Assembly: GCF_019668485.1 (NCBI RefSeq)
Contig: NZ_AP024619.1
Location: forward strand, 1,487,001-1,551,000
From: Gelria sp. Kuro-4
Lineage (GTDB): Bacteria > Bacillota > DTU030 > DUMP01
Direction: 5' to 3'
Length of the DNA: 64,000 bases
A model generated the notes under the pieces. The model was not told the origin of the DNA, ran no database searches, and saw only the letters and a program-made list of their open reading frames with translations. Made by a program: the position numbers and the translations under genes. This document shows, piece after piece, positions 8,632 to 15,522 of this stretch (the first letter of the stretch is position 1; each line of letters starts with the position of its first letter).

Positions 8632-8661
8632 GCATAAAACCCCTCTCGCCTGGCAATACTG
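8632..8661 (+). promoter_or_regulatory. Candidate sigma-F promoter of sigG
   Basis: GCATA (8632-8636), 15 nt, GGCAATACTG (8652-8661) fits GYATA-N15-GGNNANANTW at all but the last position. The predicted start near 8668 falls inside the loop of the hairpin 8636-8690, so the short transcript would lack the left arm that covers the SD. B. subtilis sigG is likewise sigma-F transcribed. Confidence 0.6.
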
Positions 8662-8690
8662 GGACTAGGCAGCCTTCCGGGAGGGGTTTT
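8636..8690 (+). promoter_or_regulatory. Hairpin sequestering the sigG ribosome binding site / terminator
   Basis: AAAACCCCTCTCG (8636-8648) can pair with CGGGAGGGGTTTT (8678-8690) over 13 bp with one G-U, loop 29 nt. The right arm contains the only SD (GGGAGGGG) of sigG and ends in TTTT. In read-through RNA from spoIIG it would terminate transcription or block translation. Confidence 0.65.
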
Positions 8691-8691
8691 G

Positions 8692-9465
8692 GTGTTAGCG
8701 AACAAAGTTGAAATCTGTGGCGTCAACACAGCGAAACTCCCGGTGCTTTCCAACGCCAAGATGCGGGAGCTGTTCCGGGCGCTCGAGGGCGGAGACAGCT
8801 CGGCCCGCGAAAAACTGATCAGCGGCAACCTGCGCCTGGTGCTGAGCGTGATCCAGCGCTTTAACAACCGGGGCGAAAACGTGGACGATCTCTTCCAGGT
8901 GGGTTGCATTGGTCTCATGAAGGCCATCGATAACTTTGACCTTAATCAAAACGTGAAGTTCTCCACCTATGCGGTGCCCATGATCATCGGTGAAATTCGC
9001 CGCTACCTCAGGGACAACAACCCGATTCGCGTCTCCCGCTCCCTGCGCGACATCGCCTACAAGGCGCTCCAGGTGCGCGATTCCCTGGTGAACCGCTACG
9101 CCCGGGAACCGTCCGTGGGTGAGATCGCTCACGAACTCAAGGTACCGCGCGAAGAAGTGGTGTTCGCCCTGGACGCCATCCAAGAGCCCATCTCGCTTTT
9201 TGAACCGGTGTACCACGACGGCGGCGACCCGATCTTCGTGATGGACCAGGTGAAGGACGAAAAGCAGCAGGATGCAAACTGGCTGGAGGACCTGGCGGTG
9301 CGCGAGGCGATGAACAAACTGAACCCGCGCGAGCGGCATATCCTCAATCTCCGTTTCTTTCACGGCAAGACCCAGATGGAAGTGGCCGAAGAGATTGGCA
9401 TCTCCCAGGCCCAGGTCTCACGGCTCGAGAAGGCTGCGCTGCAGCGGCTGCGCCGCTACATTTAG
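8692..9465 (+). CDS. sigG: RNA polymerase sporulation sigma factor SigG
   Basis: Late forespore sigma factor (257 residues). NKVEICGVNTAKLPVL at the N-terminus is the hallmark of sigma-G, followed by region 2 (NLRLVLSVIQRF, DLFQVGCIGLMKAIDNFD, FSTYAVPMIIGEIRRYLRD), region 3 and region 4 (LNPRERHILNLRFF, ISQAQVSRLEKAAL). GTG at 8692 is preferred over TTG at 8689 from the B. subtilis N-terminus. Translation is probably tuned by the hairpin above and by the non-ATG start. Confidence 0.97.
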   Translation: MLANKVEICGVNTAKLPVLSNAKMRELFRALEGGDSSAREKLISGNLRLVLSVIQRFNNRGENVDDLFQVGCIGLMKAIDNFDLNQNVKFSTYAVPMIIGEIRRYLRDNNPIRVSRSLRDIAYKALQVRDSLVNRYAREPSVGEIAHELKVPREEVVFALDAIQEPISLFEPVYHDGGDPIFVMDQVKDEKQQDANWLEDLAVREAMNKLNPRERHILNLRFFHGKTQMEVAEEIGISQAQVSRLEKAALQRLRRYI

Positions 9466-9478
9466 GGAGGTGGTACAA

Positions 9479-9631
9479 GTGCGCCGGATGGTTCTTTTGG
9501 CCGCGGCCCTTATCATCCTCACGGTGGGCTCTTACCCTGCCTGGCGCAACCGGGCTGTCCAGGCCTACAACACCACCAACCTCCTCCGTTTTGAGGCCGT
9601 GGCCAGCCCGCATCTCGAACCAAAAGTCTGA
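9479..9631 (+). CDS. Small membrane or exported protein downstream of sigG
   Basis: Protein of 50 residues with one N-terminal hydrophobic segment (MVLLAAALIILTVG) followed by a soluble tail of about 30 residues. GTG start with SD GGGAGGTG 6-8 nt upstream, 13 bp after sigG, so it is likely cotranscribed. It occupies the place of ylmA in the B. subtilis order but is unrelated to that ABC ATPase. No family recognised; a forespore role is only inferred from position. Confidence 0.6.
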   Translation: MRRMVLLAAALIILTVGSYPAWRNRAVQAYNTTNLLRFEAVASPHLEPKV

Positions 9632-9644
9632 GGTTTAAGTTCTC

Positions 9645-9677
9645 CTTCCCCCGCATATATATGTTGTGCGGGGGAGG
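9645..9677 (+). promoter_or_regulatory. Hairpin covering the ylmC Shine-Dalgarno
   Basis: CCCCCGCA (9648-9655) pairs perfectly with TGCGGGGG (9667-9674), extendable by three pairs to 9645/9677, with an AT-rich 11-nt loop. The right arm is the GGGGGAGG SD of ylmC. No U-run follows, so it is a poor terminator. Confidence 0.55.
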
Positions 9678-9685
9678 CGAGGGCC

Positions 9686-9946
9686 ATGCTCGTACGCGGT
9701 TCGGAACTCAGGTCCCGTGAAGTTATCAATATCAGCGACGGGCGGAAACTCGGCAACGTGGTAGATGTGGACATCGACCTGGAGGCCGGGCGGATCCGCG
9801 CCCTGATTGTCCCCGGCGCAACCAGAGTGCTGGGCCTTTTCGGACGCAATGAGGACGTGGTGATCAGCTGGGAAAAGGTAAAACGCATCGGTTACGATGT
9901 GATACTCGTAGAGCATCGCCCCTTCTCCTCTCCCCCTGGCAAGTAG
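9686..9946 (+). CDS. ylmC: YlmC/YmxH-family PRC-barrel sporulation protein
   Basis: 86-residue PRC-barrel protein (REVINISDGRKLGNVVDVDIDL, VISWEKVKRIGYDVILV). Members are conserved in spore formers and sit next to sigG, but the biochemical function is unknown; the fold suggests binding of RNA or a protein partner. ATG with SD GGGGGAGG, which lies inside a hairpin. A terminator follows directly. Confidence 0.85.
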   Translation: MLVRGSELRSREVINISDGRKLGNVVDVDIDLEAGRIRALIVPGATRVLGLFGRNEDVVISWEKVKRIGYDVILVEHRPFSSPPGK

Positions 9947-9947
9947 C

Positions 9948-9971
9948 GGCCCGGCTCGCCGGGCCTTTCTT
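9948..9971 (+). terminator. Intrinsic terminator after ylmC
   Basis: GGCCCGG - CTCG - CCGGGCC followed by TTTCTT, starting 2 bp after the stop codon. Confidence 0.85.
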
Positions 9972-10062
9972 ATTGGGGCCGGAAGGCTGTGATGGAAGGG
10001 CAGGAAACGCAGCCGCCCGGGCCGAATGATGTAGCGAGGCTGAAAAGGAAAGGAAGTAGCTT

Positions 10063-10884
10063 ATGGCACAAGGGTTCAGCTGGCAGAAAGCGGGCGCTCT
10101 GGTTTATCTTACCGCCGACCTTTTTTCCGCCACCGGCCGGGTGCGGCATGGCTTCAGCACCCGGCACGGCGGCGTCTCCCGGGGCGAGGTGACCGGCCTT
10201 AACCTTGGTTTTAAGAACGGCCGGGTGGGCGAGGTGCTGGAAAACCGTTACCTTTTTCTCACCGCCCTGGGGCTTAACCCGCGGGCCTTGGTGGCCGGGC
10301 AACAGGTGCACGGCACGCACGTGGCCGCGGTTACCCCGGCCGAGGCCGGTCGCGGGGCACAGGCGTGGGAAGAGGGGCTTCCCGCCACTGACGCGCTCGT
10401 CACGTCGGTGCCGGGCCTGCCGCTTTCGGTTTACACCGCCGACTGTGTCCCGCTTCTCTTTCTCGACCCGGTGCGGCCGGCGGTGGGCGCGGTGCACGCC
10501 GGTTGGCGCGGCAGTGTGGACGGGGTGGCCCTGGCGACGCTGGCGAAGATGAGCGCGGTGTACGGGACCCGCCCCGGCGACATGCTGGTGGCGATGGGGC
10601 CTTCCATCGGCCCCTGCTGCTATGAGGTGGACGAACGCGTGCTGGCGCCGCTCAAGGCCCACTTCCCCTTTTGGCGGGAAGTGGTTCAGGCGCACGGCTC
10701 CGGACACTGGCTGCTCGATCTTTGGGAGCTTAACCGGCGGCAGCTGGTGGCGGCCGGAGTACGGCCGGAAAACATCGCTGTCGCCGGGCTGTGCACCGCC
10801 TGCCGGGTGGCGGATTTTTACTCCTACCGTGTCGAAAAGGGACGCACCGGCAGCCTGGCCGCGGTGATAGCCCTCCAGCCCTAG
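10063..10884 (+). CDS. pgeF: Peptidoglycan editing factor / YlmD-type laccase-domain protein
   Basis: 273-residue YfiH/DUF152 family protein. Family members act as cytoplasmic multicopper-like or purine-nucleoside enzymes and in E. coli (PgeF) keep L-Ser out of peptidoglycan precursors. Metal-site signatures are visible: RHGFSTRHGG, QQVHGTHV, DCVPLLF, AVHAGWRGSV, GPSIGPCCYEV and TACRVADFYSYR. The ATG follows AAGGAAAGGAAG. It is the ylmD counterpart, as expected before yggS (ylmE) and sepF (ylmF). Confidence 0.93.
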   Translation: MAQGFSWQKAGALVYLTADLFSATGRVRHGFSTRHGGVSRGEVTGLNLGFKNGRVGEVLENRYLFLTALGLNPRALVAGQQVHGTHVAAVTPAEAGRGAQAWEEGLPATDALVTSVPGLPLSVYTADCVPLLFLDPVRPAVGAVHAGWRGSVDGVALATLAKMSAVYGTRPGDMLVAMGPSIGPCCYEVDERVLAPLKAHFPFWREVVQAHGSGHWLLDLWELNRRQLVAAGVRPENIAVAGLCTACRVADFYSYRVEKGRTGSLAAVIALQP

Positions 10885-10935
10885 CCTGAAAAAACGCCGA
10901 CCCCAGGAGGAGATGACTTCCAGGATGTGGAAATT

Positions 10936-10971
10936 ATGAAGGCAATCTCTCGAACGCGAGGTGGCCTTCAT
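10936..10971 (+). promoter_or_regulatory. Hairpin covering SD and start codon of the HlyD-like gene
   Basis: ATGAAGGC (10936-10943) pairs with GCCTTCAT (10964-10971); inside it CTCG (10949-10952) pairs with CGAG (10957-10960). The structure buries the SD GCGAGGTGG and the first two bases of the ATG. An 8-codon frame (ATG at 10913, stop 10937-10939) ends on the left arm, which could open the stem; its SD spacing of 2 nt is poor. Confidence 0.5.
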
Positions 10972-12199
10972 GACGGTAGTGGAGCGGAGAAAACGCCGGC
11001 CCCCCCTTCTGGTGCTGGCCTTCCTGGCGGTGTTCGGCCTGGTGGCGGCGGTGAATACTGCCTACCTGGCCGGCCGGGCCTTCCTGGAACGGGCGGTGCG
11101 CAGCGTACCAGTAACAGAGGGAACCCTGGCGGTCAAGCTGGCGGGCGAGGCCTTGCTCCTCAGGCGCGAGGCGGTGCTGGTGGCCCCGGCGGCCGGGCTC
11201 TGGCAGATCCAGGTCGAGCCTGGAACGCGGGTAAGCGCCGGTGCCCGCATCGGGGAGATCCTGGACCCAGACCTTTTGGCACGGGCGCAGGCGCTCAAAC
11301 GGGAAGTGGAGAAAGAACGGGCCGACTGGCAGGGGGACATTAACGCCCGTTTAAGCCGGGTAGAGGCGGAGCTCAAAGAGGTAACCGGCGCCATCCAGTC
11401 CGCCCTGGCTGTCCTGCGCGTCCGGGTGCGCCAGGGCGATGAGACGGCCGCCACACGGCGCCTGGAGGAGGAGCTGGCGAGGCTGGTCGAGCGGCGCACC
11501 GCCCTCCAAGCGGAACAGGCGCGGCTCAACGACACGGCCGTCCGGGGCGGATCCTGGCGGGAAAAGAACCTGGAGGCGGAGCGGCTTTTCCAGGCGGCCG
11601 GCACCCCTGTGCTGGCGCCGGTGGCCGGGGTGGTGCTCTTTACCCTGGACGGCTGGGAGGAAGCCTTTGACCCGCTGCAGGGCGAGGCGGCCGTGACGTT
11701 GAGCGAGCCCCAAGGCGCGGTGCTCAGCACCCCTGTTCCCGCCGGGGCGAGCGTGGCGCCCGGCCAGATTCTGGCCAAGGTGGTTCAGGACGAGCCCACC
11801 TTTGTCAAGGTGAACGCCGAGGAGTTGCCGGCGGTGGACCTTAAGCCGGGTGACAGGGTGACGGTTGTCTTCACCCCGGAGGGAGCGCGCGTGGCGGCCG
11901 CCGTGGTGGCCGTGAAACGCGCCTCCGGCCCGGACACACTCCTGGTCAAGCTGGACAACGCGCCGGCAGCCCTGGCGCAAAAGCGCACGGCCAGCGTAGA
12001 GCTTGTCGCCCGGGAGCTGGTCGGCCCCCTGGTCCCGGAGAAGGCGTTGGTGCAGGAGGGGGAAGAAACGGGTGTTTACGTGCGCCGCGGCGGCAGGTGG
12101 CGGTTTGCAGCGGTAGAGGTGCGCTTGCAGCAAAACGGCCAGGCCTTAGTGGCGGGTCTCAAGGCCGGGGATGAGGTGGCGGTGGGCTGGCACCCCTAA
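10970..12199 (+). CDS. HlyD-like membrane-fusion/adaptor protein
   Basis: 409-residue protein with one N-terminal membrane anchor (about residues 12-32), a biotinyl-lipoyl-like barrel (LVAPAAGLWQIQVEPGTRVSAG), a coiled-coil hairpin (about residues 100-185) and a second half of the barrel (APVAGVVLF), then a beta-domain with RVTVVFTPEG. This is the HlyD/RND-adaptor architecture, but no ABC or RND transporter adjoins it, so it is an orphan adaptor in the ylm division cluster. The ATG at 10970 is preferred over GTG 10961, which overlaps the SD. The partner transporter is unknown. Confidence 0.8.
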   Translation: MTVVERRKRRPPLLVLAFLAVFGLVAAVNTAYLAGRAFLERAVRSVPVTEGTLAVKLAGEALLLRREAVLVAPAAGLWQIQVEPGTRVSAGARIGEILDPDLLARAQALKREVEKERADWQGDINARLSRVEAELKEVTGAIQSALAVLRVRVRQGDETAATRRLEEELARLVERRTALQAEQARLNDTAVRGGSWREKNLEAERLFQAAGTPVLAPVAGVVLFTLDGWEEAFDPLQGEAAVTLSEPQGAVLSTPVPAGASVAPGQILAKVVQDEPTFVKVNAEELPAVDLKPGDRVTVVFTPEGARVAAAVVAVKRASGPDTLLVKLDNAPAALAQKRTASVELVARELVGPLVPEKALVQEGEETGVYVRRGGRWRFAAVEVRLQQNGQALVAGLKAGDEVAVGWHP

Positions 12200-12317
12200 A
12201 TCTCGTTTTTTCGCCTCGATGATAGTTTTTTCGCTGCGCTTGAAGGGAATAACTGGATAGTGTCGAATAGCATGGGAAAGGGTCTTTCCCTGTGAGGGTG
12301 CAAAGGAGGCATTGGCC
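12200..12317 (+). promoter_or_regulatory. Candidate sigma-H-type promoter region of yggS-sepF
   Basis: At 12244-12268 the sequence AGGGAAT, 11 nt, GTCGAAT has the same spacing and bases as the element before ftsZ. It overlaps TGTCGAA (12261-12267), an exact 0A-box heptamer. Transcription would start about 12275, 27 bp before the yggS SD. Two T-runs near 12206 and 12226 have no strong stem. Confidence 0.45.
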
Positions 12318-13007
12318 GTGGGGACGGTGGCAGACAACGTGGCCGCGGTACGCGAGCGGATCGCGGAGGCTGCTCTCCGTTCTGGTCGCCGACCAGAAGA
12401 TATTCGCCTGATAGCGGTAACGAAAACAGTCAGCCCGGAGGTGATTGGCCAGGCTTTAGCAGCGGGTATAACCGATGTGGGGGAAAACCGGGTCCAGGAG
12501 GCCCTGGGCAAGGCACCGGCCCTGCCGGCCGGTATTACCTGGCACCTCATCGGCCACCTGCAAACCAACAAGGCCAAGCAGGCCGTGCAGCTTTTCCCCT
12601 GGGTGCATTCGCTGGACAGCCTGCACCTGGCGCAGGCCCTGGAGAAACGCGCCGCGGCCGCGGGCGTGCGGGTAAAGTGCTTGGTGGAGGTGAATGTGGC
12701 CGGTGAGGCCAGTAAGCACGGGGTGCGGCCGGAGGAAGCGCTAAAGCTCCTGGAAGGTGTGGCGGCCTTGGAGCACATCGAGGTGCGCGGCTTGATGACG
12801 GTGGCCCCGTACGTGACCGACCCGGAGGAGGTGCGGCCGGTTTTCCGAGAACTGGCTGCGCTGGCCCGGCAGGCGGCAGAGCTTAAGCTGCCGCAGGTCA
12901 CCATGACCGAGCTGTCCATGGGCATGAGCGGCGACTTCGAGGTGGCAATAGAAGAAGGTGCCACCATGGTGCGTATCGGCACGGCTATCTTTGGCCGCCG
13001 GAGTTAA
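12318..13007 (+). CDS. yggS: YggS-family PLP homeostasis protein
   Basis: 229-residue single-domain protein with the alanine-racemase N-terminal barrel; it binds PLP and buffers free cofactor. Signatures are LIAVTKTV with the PLP lysine, GENRVQE, WHLIGHLQTNK, VNVAGEASKHG, GLMTVAP and LSMGMSGDFEVAIEEGATMVRIG. GTG at 12318 sits 8 nt after AAAGGAGG; the TTG at 12312 is too close. It is the YlmE homologue preceding sepF, as in B. subtilis. Confidence 0.95.
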   Translation: MGTVADNVAAVRERIAEAALRSGRRPEDIRLIAVTKTVSPEVIGQALAAGITDVGENRVQEALGKAPALPAGITWHLIGHLQTNKAKQAVQLFPWVHSLDSLHLAQALEKRAAAAGVRVKCLVEVNVAGEASKHGVRPEEALKLLEGVAALEHIEVRGLMTVAPYVTDPEEVRPVFRELAALARQAAELKLPQVTMTELSMGMSGDFEVAIEEGATMVRIGTAIFGRRS

Positions 13008-13040
13008 GACGGGAGTGACTAAGAGAAGGAAGGTGCAAGC

Positions 13041-13475
13041 ATGGCAGGAGGTTGGGTGGGAAAGTTCCTCAACCTGATGGGGTTTGAGGAGATGCTGGTC
13101 GAAGGCGAGCCGGAAGAGGCCGCCCCGGAGATGGAGGCGCCTCCGGCCCGGTCCGAGCGGAAAAAAGGTAAGGTGGTGGGCCTGCCCAGCGCCGCCGGCG
13201 GCAGCAAGGTGGTGGTGGTGCAACCGGAAGGCTTTGAAGCCGCAAAAACCGTGGCCGACCATCTTAAGTCCCGCCGCACGGTGATTGTGAACCTGGCCGA
13301 GGTGGATGACGCCACGGCCCAGCGCCTGGTGGACTTTGTCAGCGGCGCCGCCTTTGCGCTGAGCGGCACGGTGGAACGGGTGGGGGCGGACATTGTGCTC
13401 TTTGCCCCCAGCAACGTGGATGTGCTGGCGCCGGAAAGGGAAGTAAAAGAAGCAGCTTTACCCTGGCTGAGGTAA
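13041..13475 (+). CDS. sepF: Cell division protein SepF
   Basis: 144-residue Z-ring anchoring protein. It has a short amphipathic N-terminus, a variable linker, and the SepF core (VVVVQPEGFEAAKTVADHLKSRRTVIVNLAEVDDATAQRLVDFVSGAAFALSG split as seen by eye into strand-helix repeats). It binds the FtsZ C-terminal peptide and the membrane, and may be especially important here because ftsA is not visible near ftsZ. ATG with SD GAAGGAAGG. Confidence 0.95.
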   Translation: MAGGWVGKFLNLMGFEEMLVEGEPEEAAPEMEAPPARSERKKGKVVGLPSAAGGSKVVVVQPEGFEAAKTVADHLKSRRTVIVNLAEVDDATAQRLVDFVSGAAFALSGTVERVGADIVLFAPSNVDVLAPEREVKEAALPWLR

Positions 13476-13510
13476 AAAGGCCGGAATTGGAAGTGGAGGC
13501 AAAGCGAGTT

Positions 13511-14323
13511 ATGGCAGAGACGGTTGGTTTTATCGGCGGCGGTGCCATGGCCGAAGCGCTGCTCAAAGGCTTTATCGCCCAGGGGCTGGTTGAACCGGGG
13601 CAGGCCGTGGTGAGCGACATCGACGCGGAGCGCGTCTCTTACCTGGCCCGGACTCTGGGCGTGCAGGCGGTGCGAGACAACAAAGAGGTGCCGGCGCGCG
13701 CCGACATTGTCTTTTTAGCGGTGAAGCCGCAGGCGGCCGCCGCCGTGCTGGCAGGACTCCAGGGTACCTGGGAGGCGCGCCACCTGGTGGTCTCCATTAT
13801 GGCCGGGGTGCCTACCTCCTACCTGGCCGGTTTCCTTAACCCGGCCCGTTTGGTGCGGGTGATGCCCAACACCCCGTGCCTGGTACAGGCGGGCGCGGCG
13901 GGCGTGGCGGCCGGCCCAGGGGCAACGCAGGCCGACGTGGAGAAAGTGGCCGAGTTTCTGGGAGCGGTGGGCAAGGCCTTTATCCTGAACGAAGGCCTGC
14001 TGGACGCCGTCACCGGCCTCAGCGGTTCGGCCCCGGCCTATGTCTACATGTTCATCGAAGCTCTGGCGGACGGCGGGGTGTTGGCCGGCTTACCGCGATC
14101 GGTGGCCCAGACCCTGGCAGCGCAAACAGTGCTCGGCGCCGCTAAAATGGTGCTGGAGACGGGCGAACACCCCGGCAACCTGAAAGACCGGGTGGCTTCG
14201 CCGGCCGGTACCACCATCGCCGGCATTGCCGCTTTGGAGGCCGGTGGTTTCCGCGGCCTGGTGCTCCAGGCGGTGCAGGCGGGGGCAGAGCGCTCGGCGG
14301 AGCTGGGGGCGGCCCGAAAGTAA
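13511..14323 (+). CDS. proC: Pyrroline-5-carboxylate reductase
   Basis: 270-residue NAD(P)H-dependent reductase for the last step of proline synthesis. N-terminal Rossmann loop GFIGGGAMAEAL, the VKPQ and RVMPNTPCLV segments, and the C-terminal signature SPAGTTIAGIAALEAGGF. An in-frame TTG lies at 13487, but the ATG at 13511 has GGAGG 11 nt upstream and the expected N-terminus. It lies between sepF and yggT, a place where many Firmicutes carry it. Confidence 0.96.
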   Translation: MAETVGFIGGGAMAEALLKGFIAQGLVEPGQAVVSDIDAERVSYLARTLGVQAVRDNKEVPARADIVFLAVKPQAAAAVLAGLQGTWEARHLVVSIMAGVPTSYLAGFLNPARLVRVMPNTPCLVQAGAAGVAAGPGATQADVEKVAEFLGAVGKAFILNEGLLDAVTGLSGSAPAYVYMFIEALADGGVLAGLPRSVAQTLAAQTVLGAAKMVLETGEHPGNLKDRVASPAGTTIAGIAALEAGGFRGLVLQAVQAGAERSAELGAARK

Positions 14324-14337
14324 GCGGGGGTGAAGGT

Positions 14338-14601
14338 TTGTTCCTTTATAACGTTGTTGCCCGGCTGTTCGACCTATACAACCTCCTTATCTTGATCCGC
14401 CTGCTCCTTTCCTGGGTAAACCCGGACCCCTACGCCCCCTGGGTGCGCTTTGTCTACCAGCTGACGGAGCCTTTCCTGGAGCCCTTCCGGCGGCTTTTGC
14501 CGCCGGTGGGGATGATTGACTTTTCCCCGCTCTTGGCGCTCCTAGTGCTTTCCTTTATCCGCCGGCTGGTGCTGAGCCTGATCCTTAATCTCGTAATGTA
14601 A
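14338..14601 (+). CDS. YggT/YlmG family membrane protein
   Basis: 87-residue protein with two membrane helices and the conserved YggT signature SWVNPDPYAPWVRFVYQLTEPFLEP followed by RRLLP. The family is linked to division and envelope biogenesis, though its mechanism is unknown. TTG start with SD GGGGGTGAAGG. The RNA-binding S4 gene ylmH, usual between yggT and divIVA in B. subtilis, is absent. Confidence 0.9.
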   Translation: MFLYNVVARLFDLYNLLILIRLLLSWVNPDPYAPWVRFVYQLTEPFLEPFRRLLPPVGMIDFSPLLALLVLSFIRRLVLSLILNLVM

Positions 14602-14616
14602 GGTAGGAGGGCCGCT

Positions 14617-15123
14617 ATGCTTACCCCTCTGGACATTCAGAAAAAGGAGTTCCACCGGCGCCTGCGCGGTTACAGCGAGGCAGAGGTGGATGAGTTTCTC
14701 GACCAGGTGCTGGAGGATTATGAACTGCTGTACCGGCAAAACGCCAGCCTCAAGGACGAGGTGGGGCGGTTGCGGGCGGAAACAGAACGCTACGCCAACC
14801 TGGAAGAGACGCTGAAGAACACCCTGGTGCTGGCCCAGAAAGCGGCCGACGCCACCCGCACCAACGCCGAGAAAGAGGCCGAGCTGATCATTTCCCAGGC
14901 GCGGAGCGAGGCGCAGGCGCTGGCCGAGGAAGGGCGCCGGCGCCTCAAGGAGCTGGAGGAGGAATACTCCCGGCTCCAAAGTGAAGTGGCGGCCTACAAG
15001 GCCCAGACGCGCGCCCTGCTTTTGGGGGCGGTGGCGCTTCTGGACGCACCGGCGGAGGAGAAGGGGGAAGCTGAAGCGGATGGAGCGGGAGAAACTGGCG
15101 CACAGCCTGACGGCGGGTCTTAA
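14617..15123 (+). CDS. divIVA: DivIVA-domain cell division/polarity protein
   Basis: 168-residue coiled-coil protein that recognises negatively curved membrane at septa and poles. The N-terminal membrane-binding segment is typical (LTPLDIQKKEFHRRLRGYSEAEVDEFLDQV), followed by heptad-rich coiled coil to about residue 130 and a short acidic, Gly/Ala-rich tail. ATG with SD GGTAGGAGGG. The 3' end overlaps the next gene by 44 bp. Confidence 0.95.
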   Translation: MLTPLDIQKKEFHRRLRGYSEAEVDEFLDQVLEDYELLYRQNASLKDEVGRLRAETERYANLEETLKNTLVLAQKAADATRTNAEKEAELIISQARSEAQALAEEGRRRLKELEEEYSRLQSEVAAYKAQTRALLLGAVALLDAPAEEKGEAEADGAGETGAQPDGGS

Positions 15124-15508
15124 GAACGCCTTCTCCGTGCTCTGGCTTTTGGCCAAGGTGATGGTGCCGGCCACCCTGGCCGTGACTTTCCTCGACCGTA
15201 CCGGCTGGCTGACCCGGCTCGCCCGGGCCTTTGCCCCGGCCATGGCCTGGCTGGGGCTGCCCGGGGAGGCAGCCGTTGCCCTGGTGGCGGGCAACCTTTC
15301 CAGCATGTACGCCGGGGTGGGAGCCATGGCCGTCCTGGAACTCAGCGCCAAGCAGCGCCTCATTCTTGCCGCCATGCTGATGCTCTCGCATTCCTTGCCC
15401 CAGGAAGGCGCCATTGTCGCCCAGGCCGGTGGGGAAGTAGCCACTGTAATCGCTGCCCGGCTCTTAACGGCGGGCGCCGTGGGCCTGGCACTCAATCTGC
15501 TTTTTTAA
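15080..15508 (+). CDS. Nucleoside-recognition (Gate) domain membrane protein, first half
   Basis: 142-residue integral membrane protein with four or so hydrophobic segments and the Gate-domain pattern (GNLSSMYAGVGAMAVL, LSHSLPQEGAIVAQAG). It starts inside divIVA (ATG at 15080, SD AAGGGGGAAG) and is followed 14 bp later by a second Gate protein. Paired small Gate proteins are known in spore maturation (SpmA/SpmB) and in some transporters. Substrate unknown. Confidence 0.75.
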   Translation: MEREKLAHSLTAGLKNAFSVLWLLAKVMVPATLAVTFLDRTGWLTRLARAFAPAMAWLGLPGEAAVALVAGNLSSMYAGVGAMAVLELSAKQRLILAAMLMLSHSLPQEGAIVAQAGGEVATVIAARLLTAGAVGLALNLLF

Positions 15509-15522
15509 GGGGGAGGCGCACG

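Noticed and set aside
12261-12267. TGTCGAA as an independent Spo0A site
   Set aside because: A 7-mer is expected several times by chance in 64 kb; it is kept only as a comment to the sigma-H-like element.
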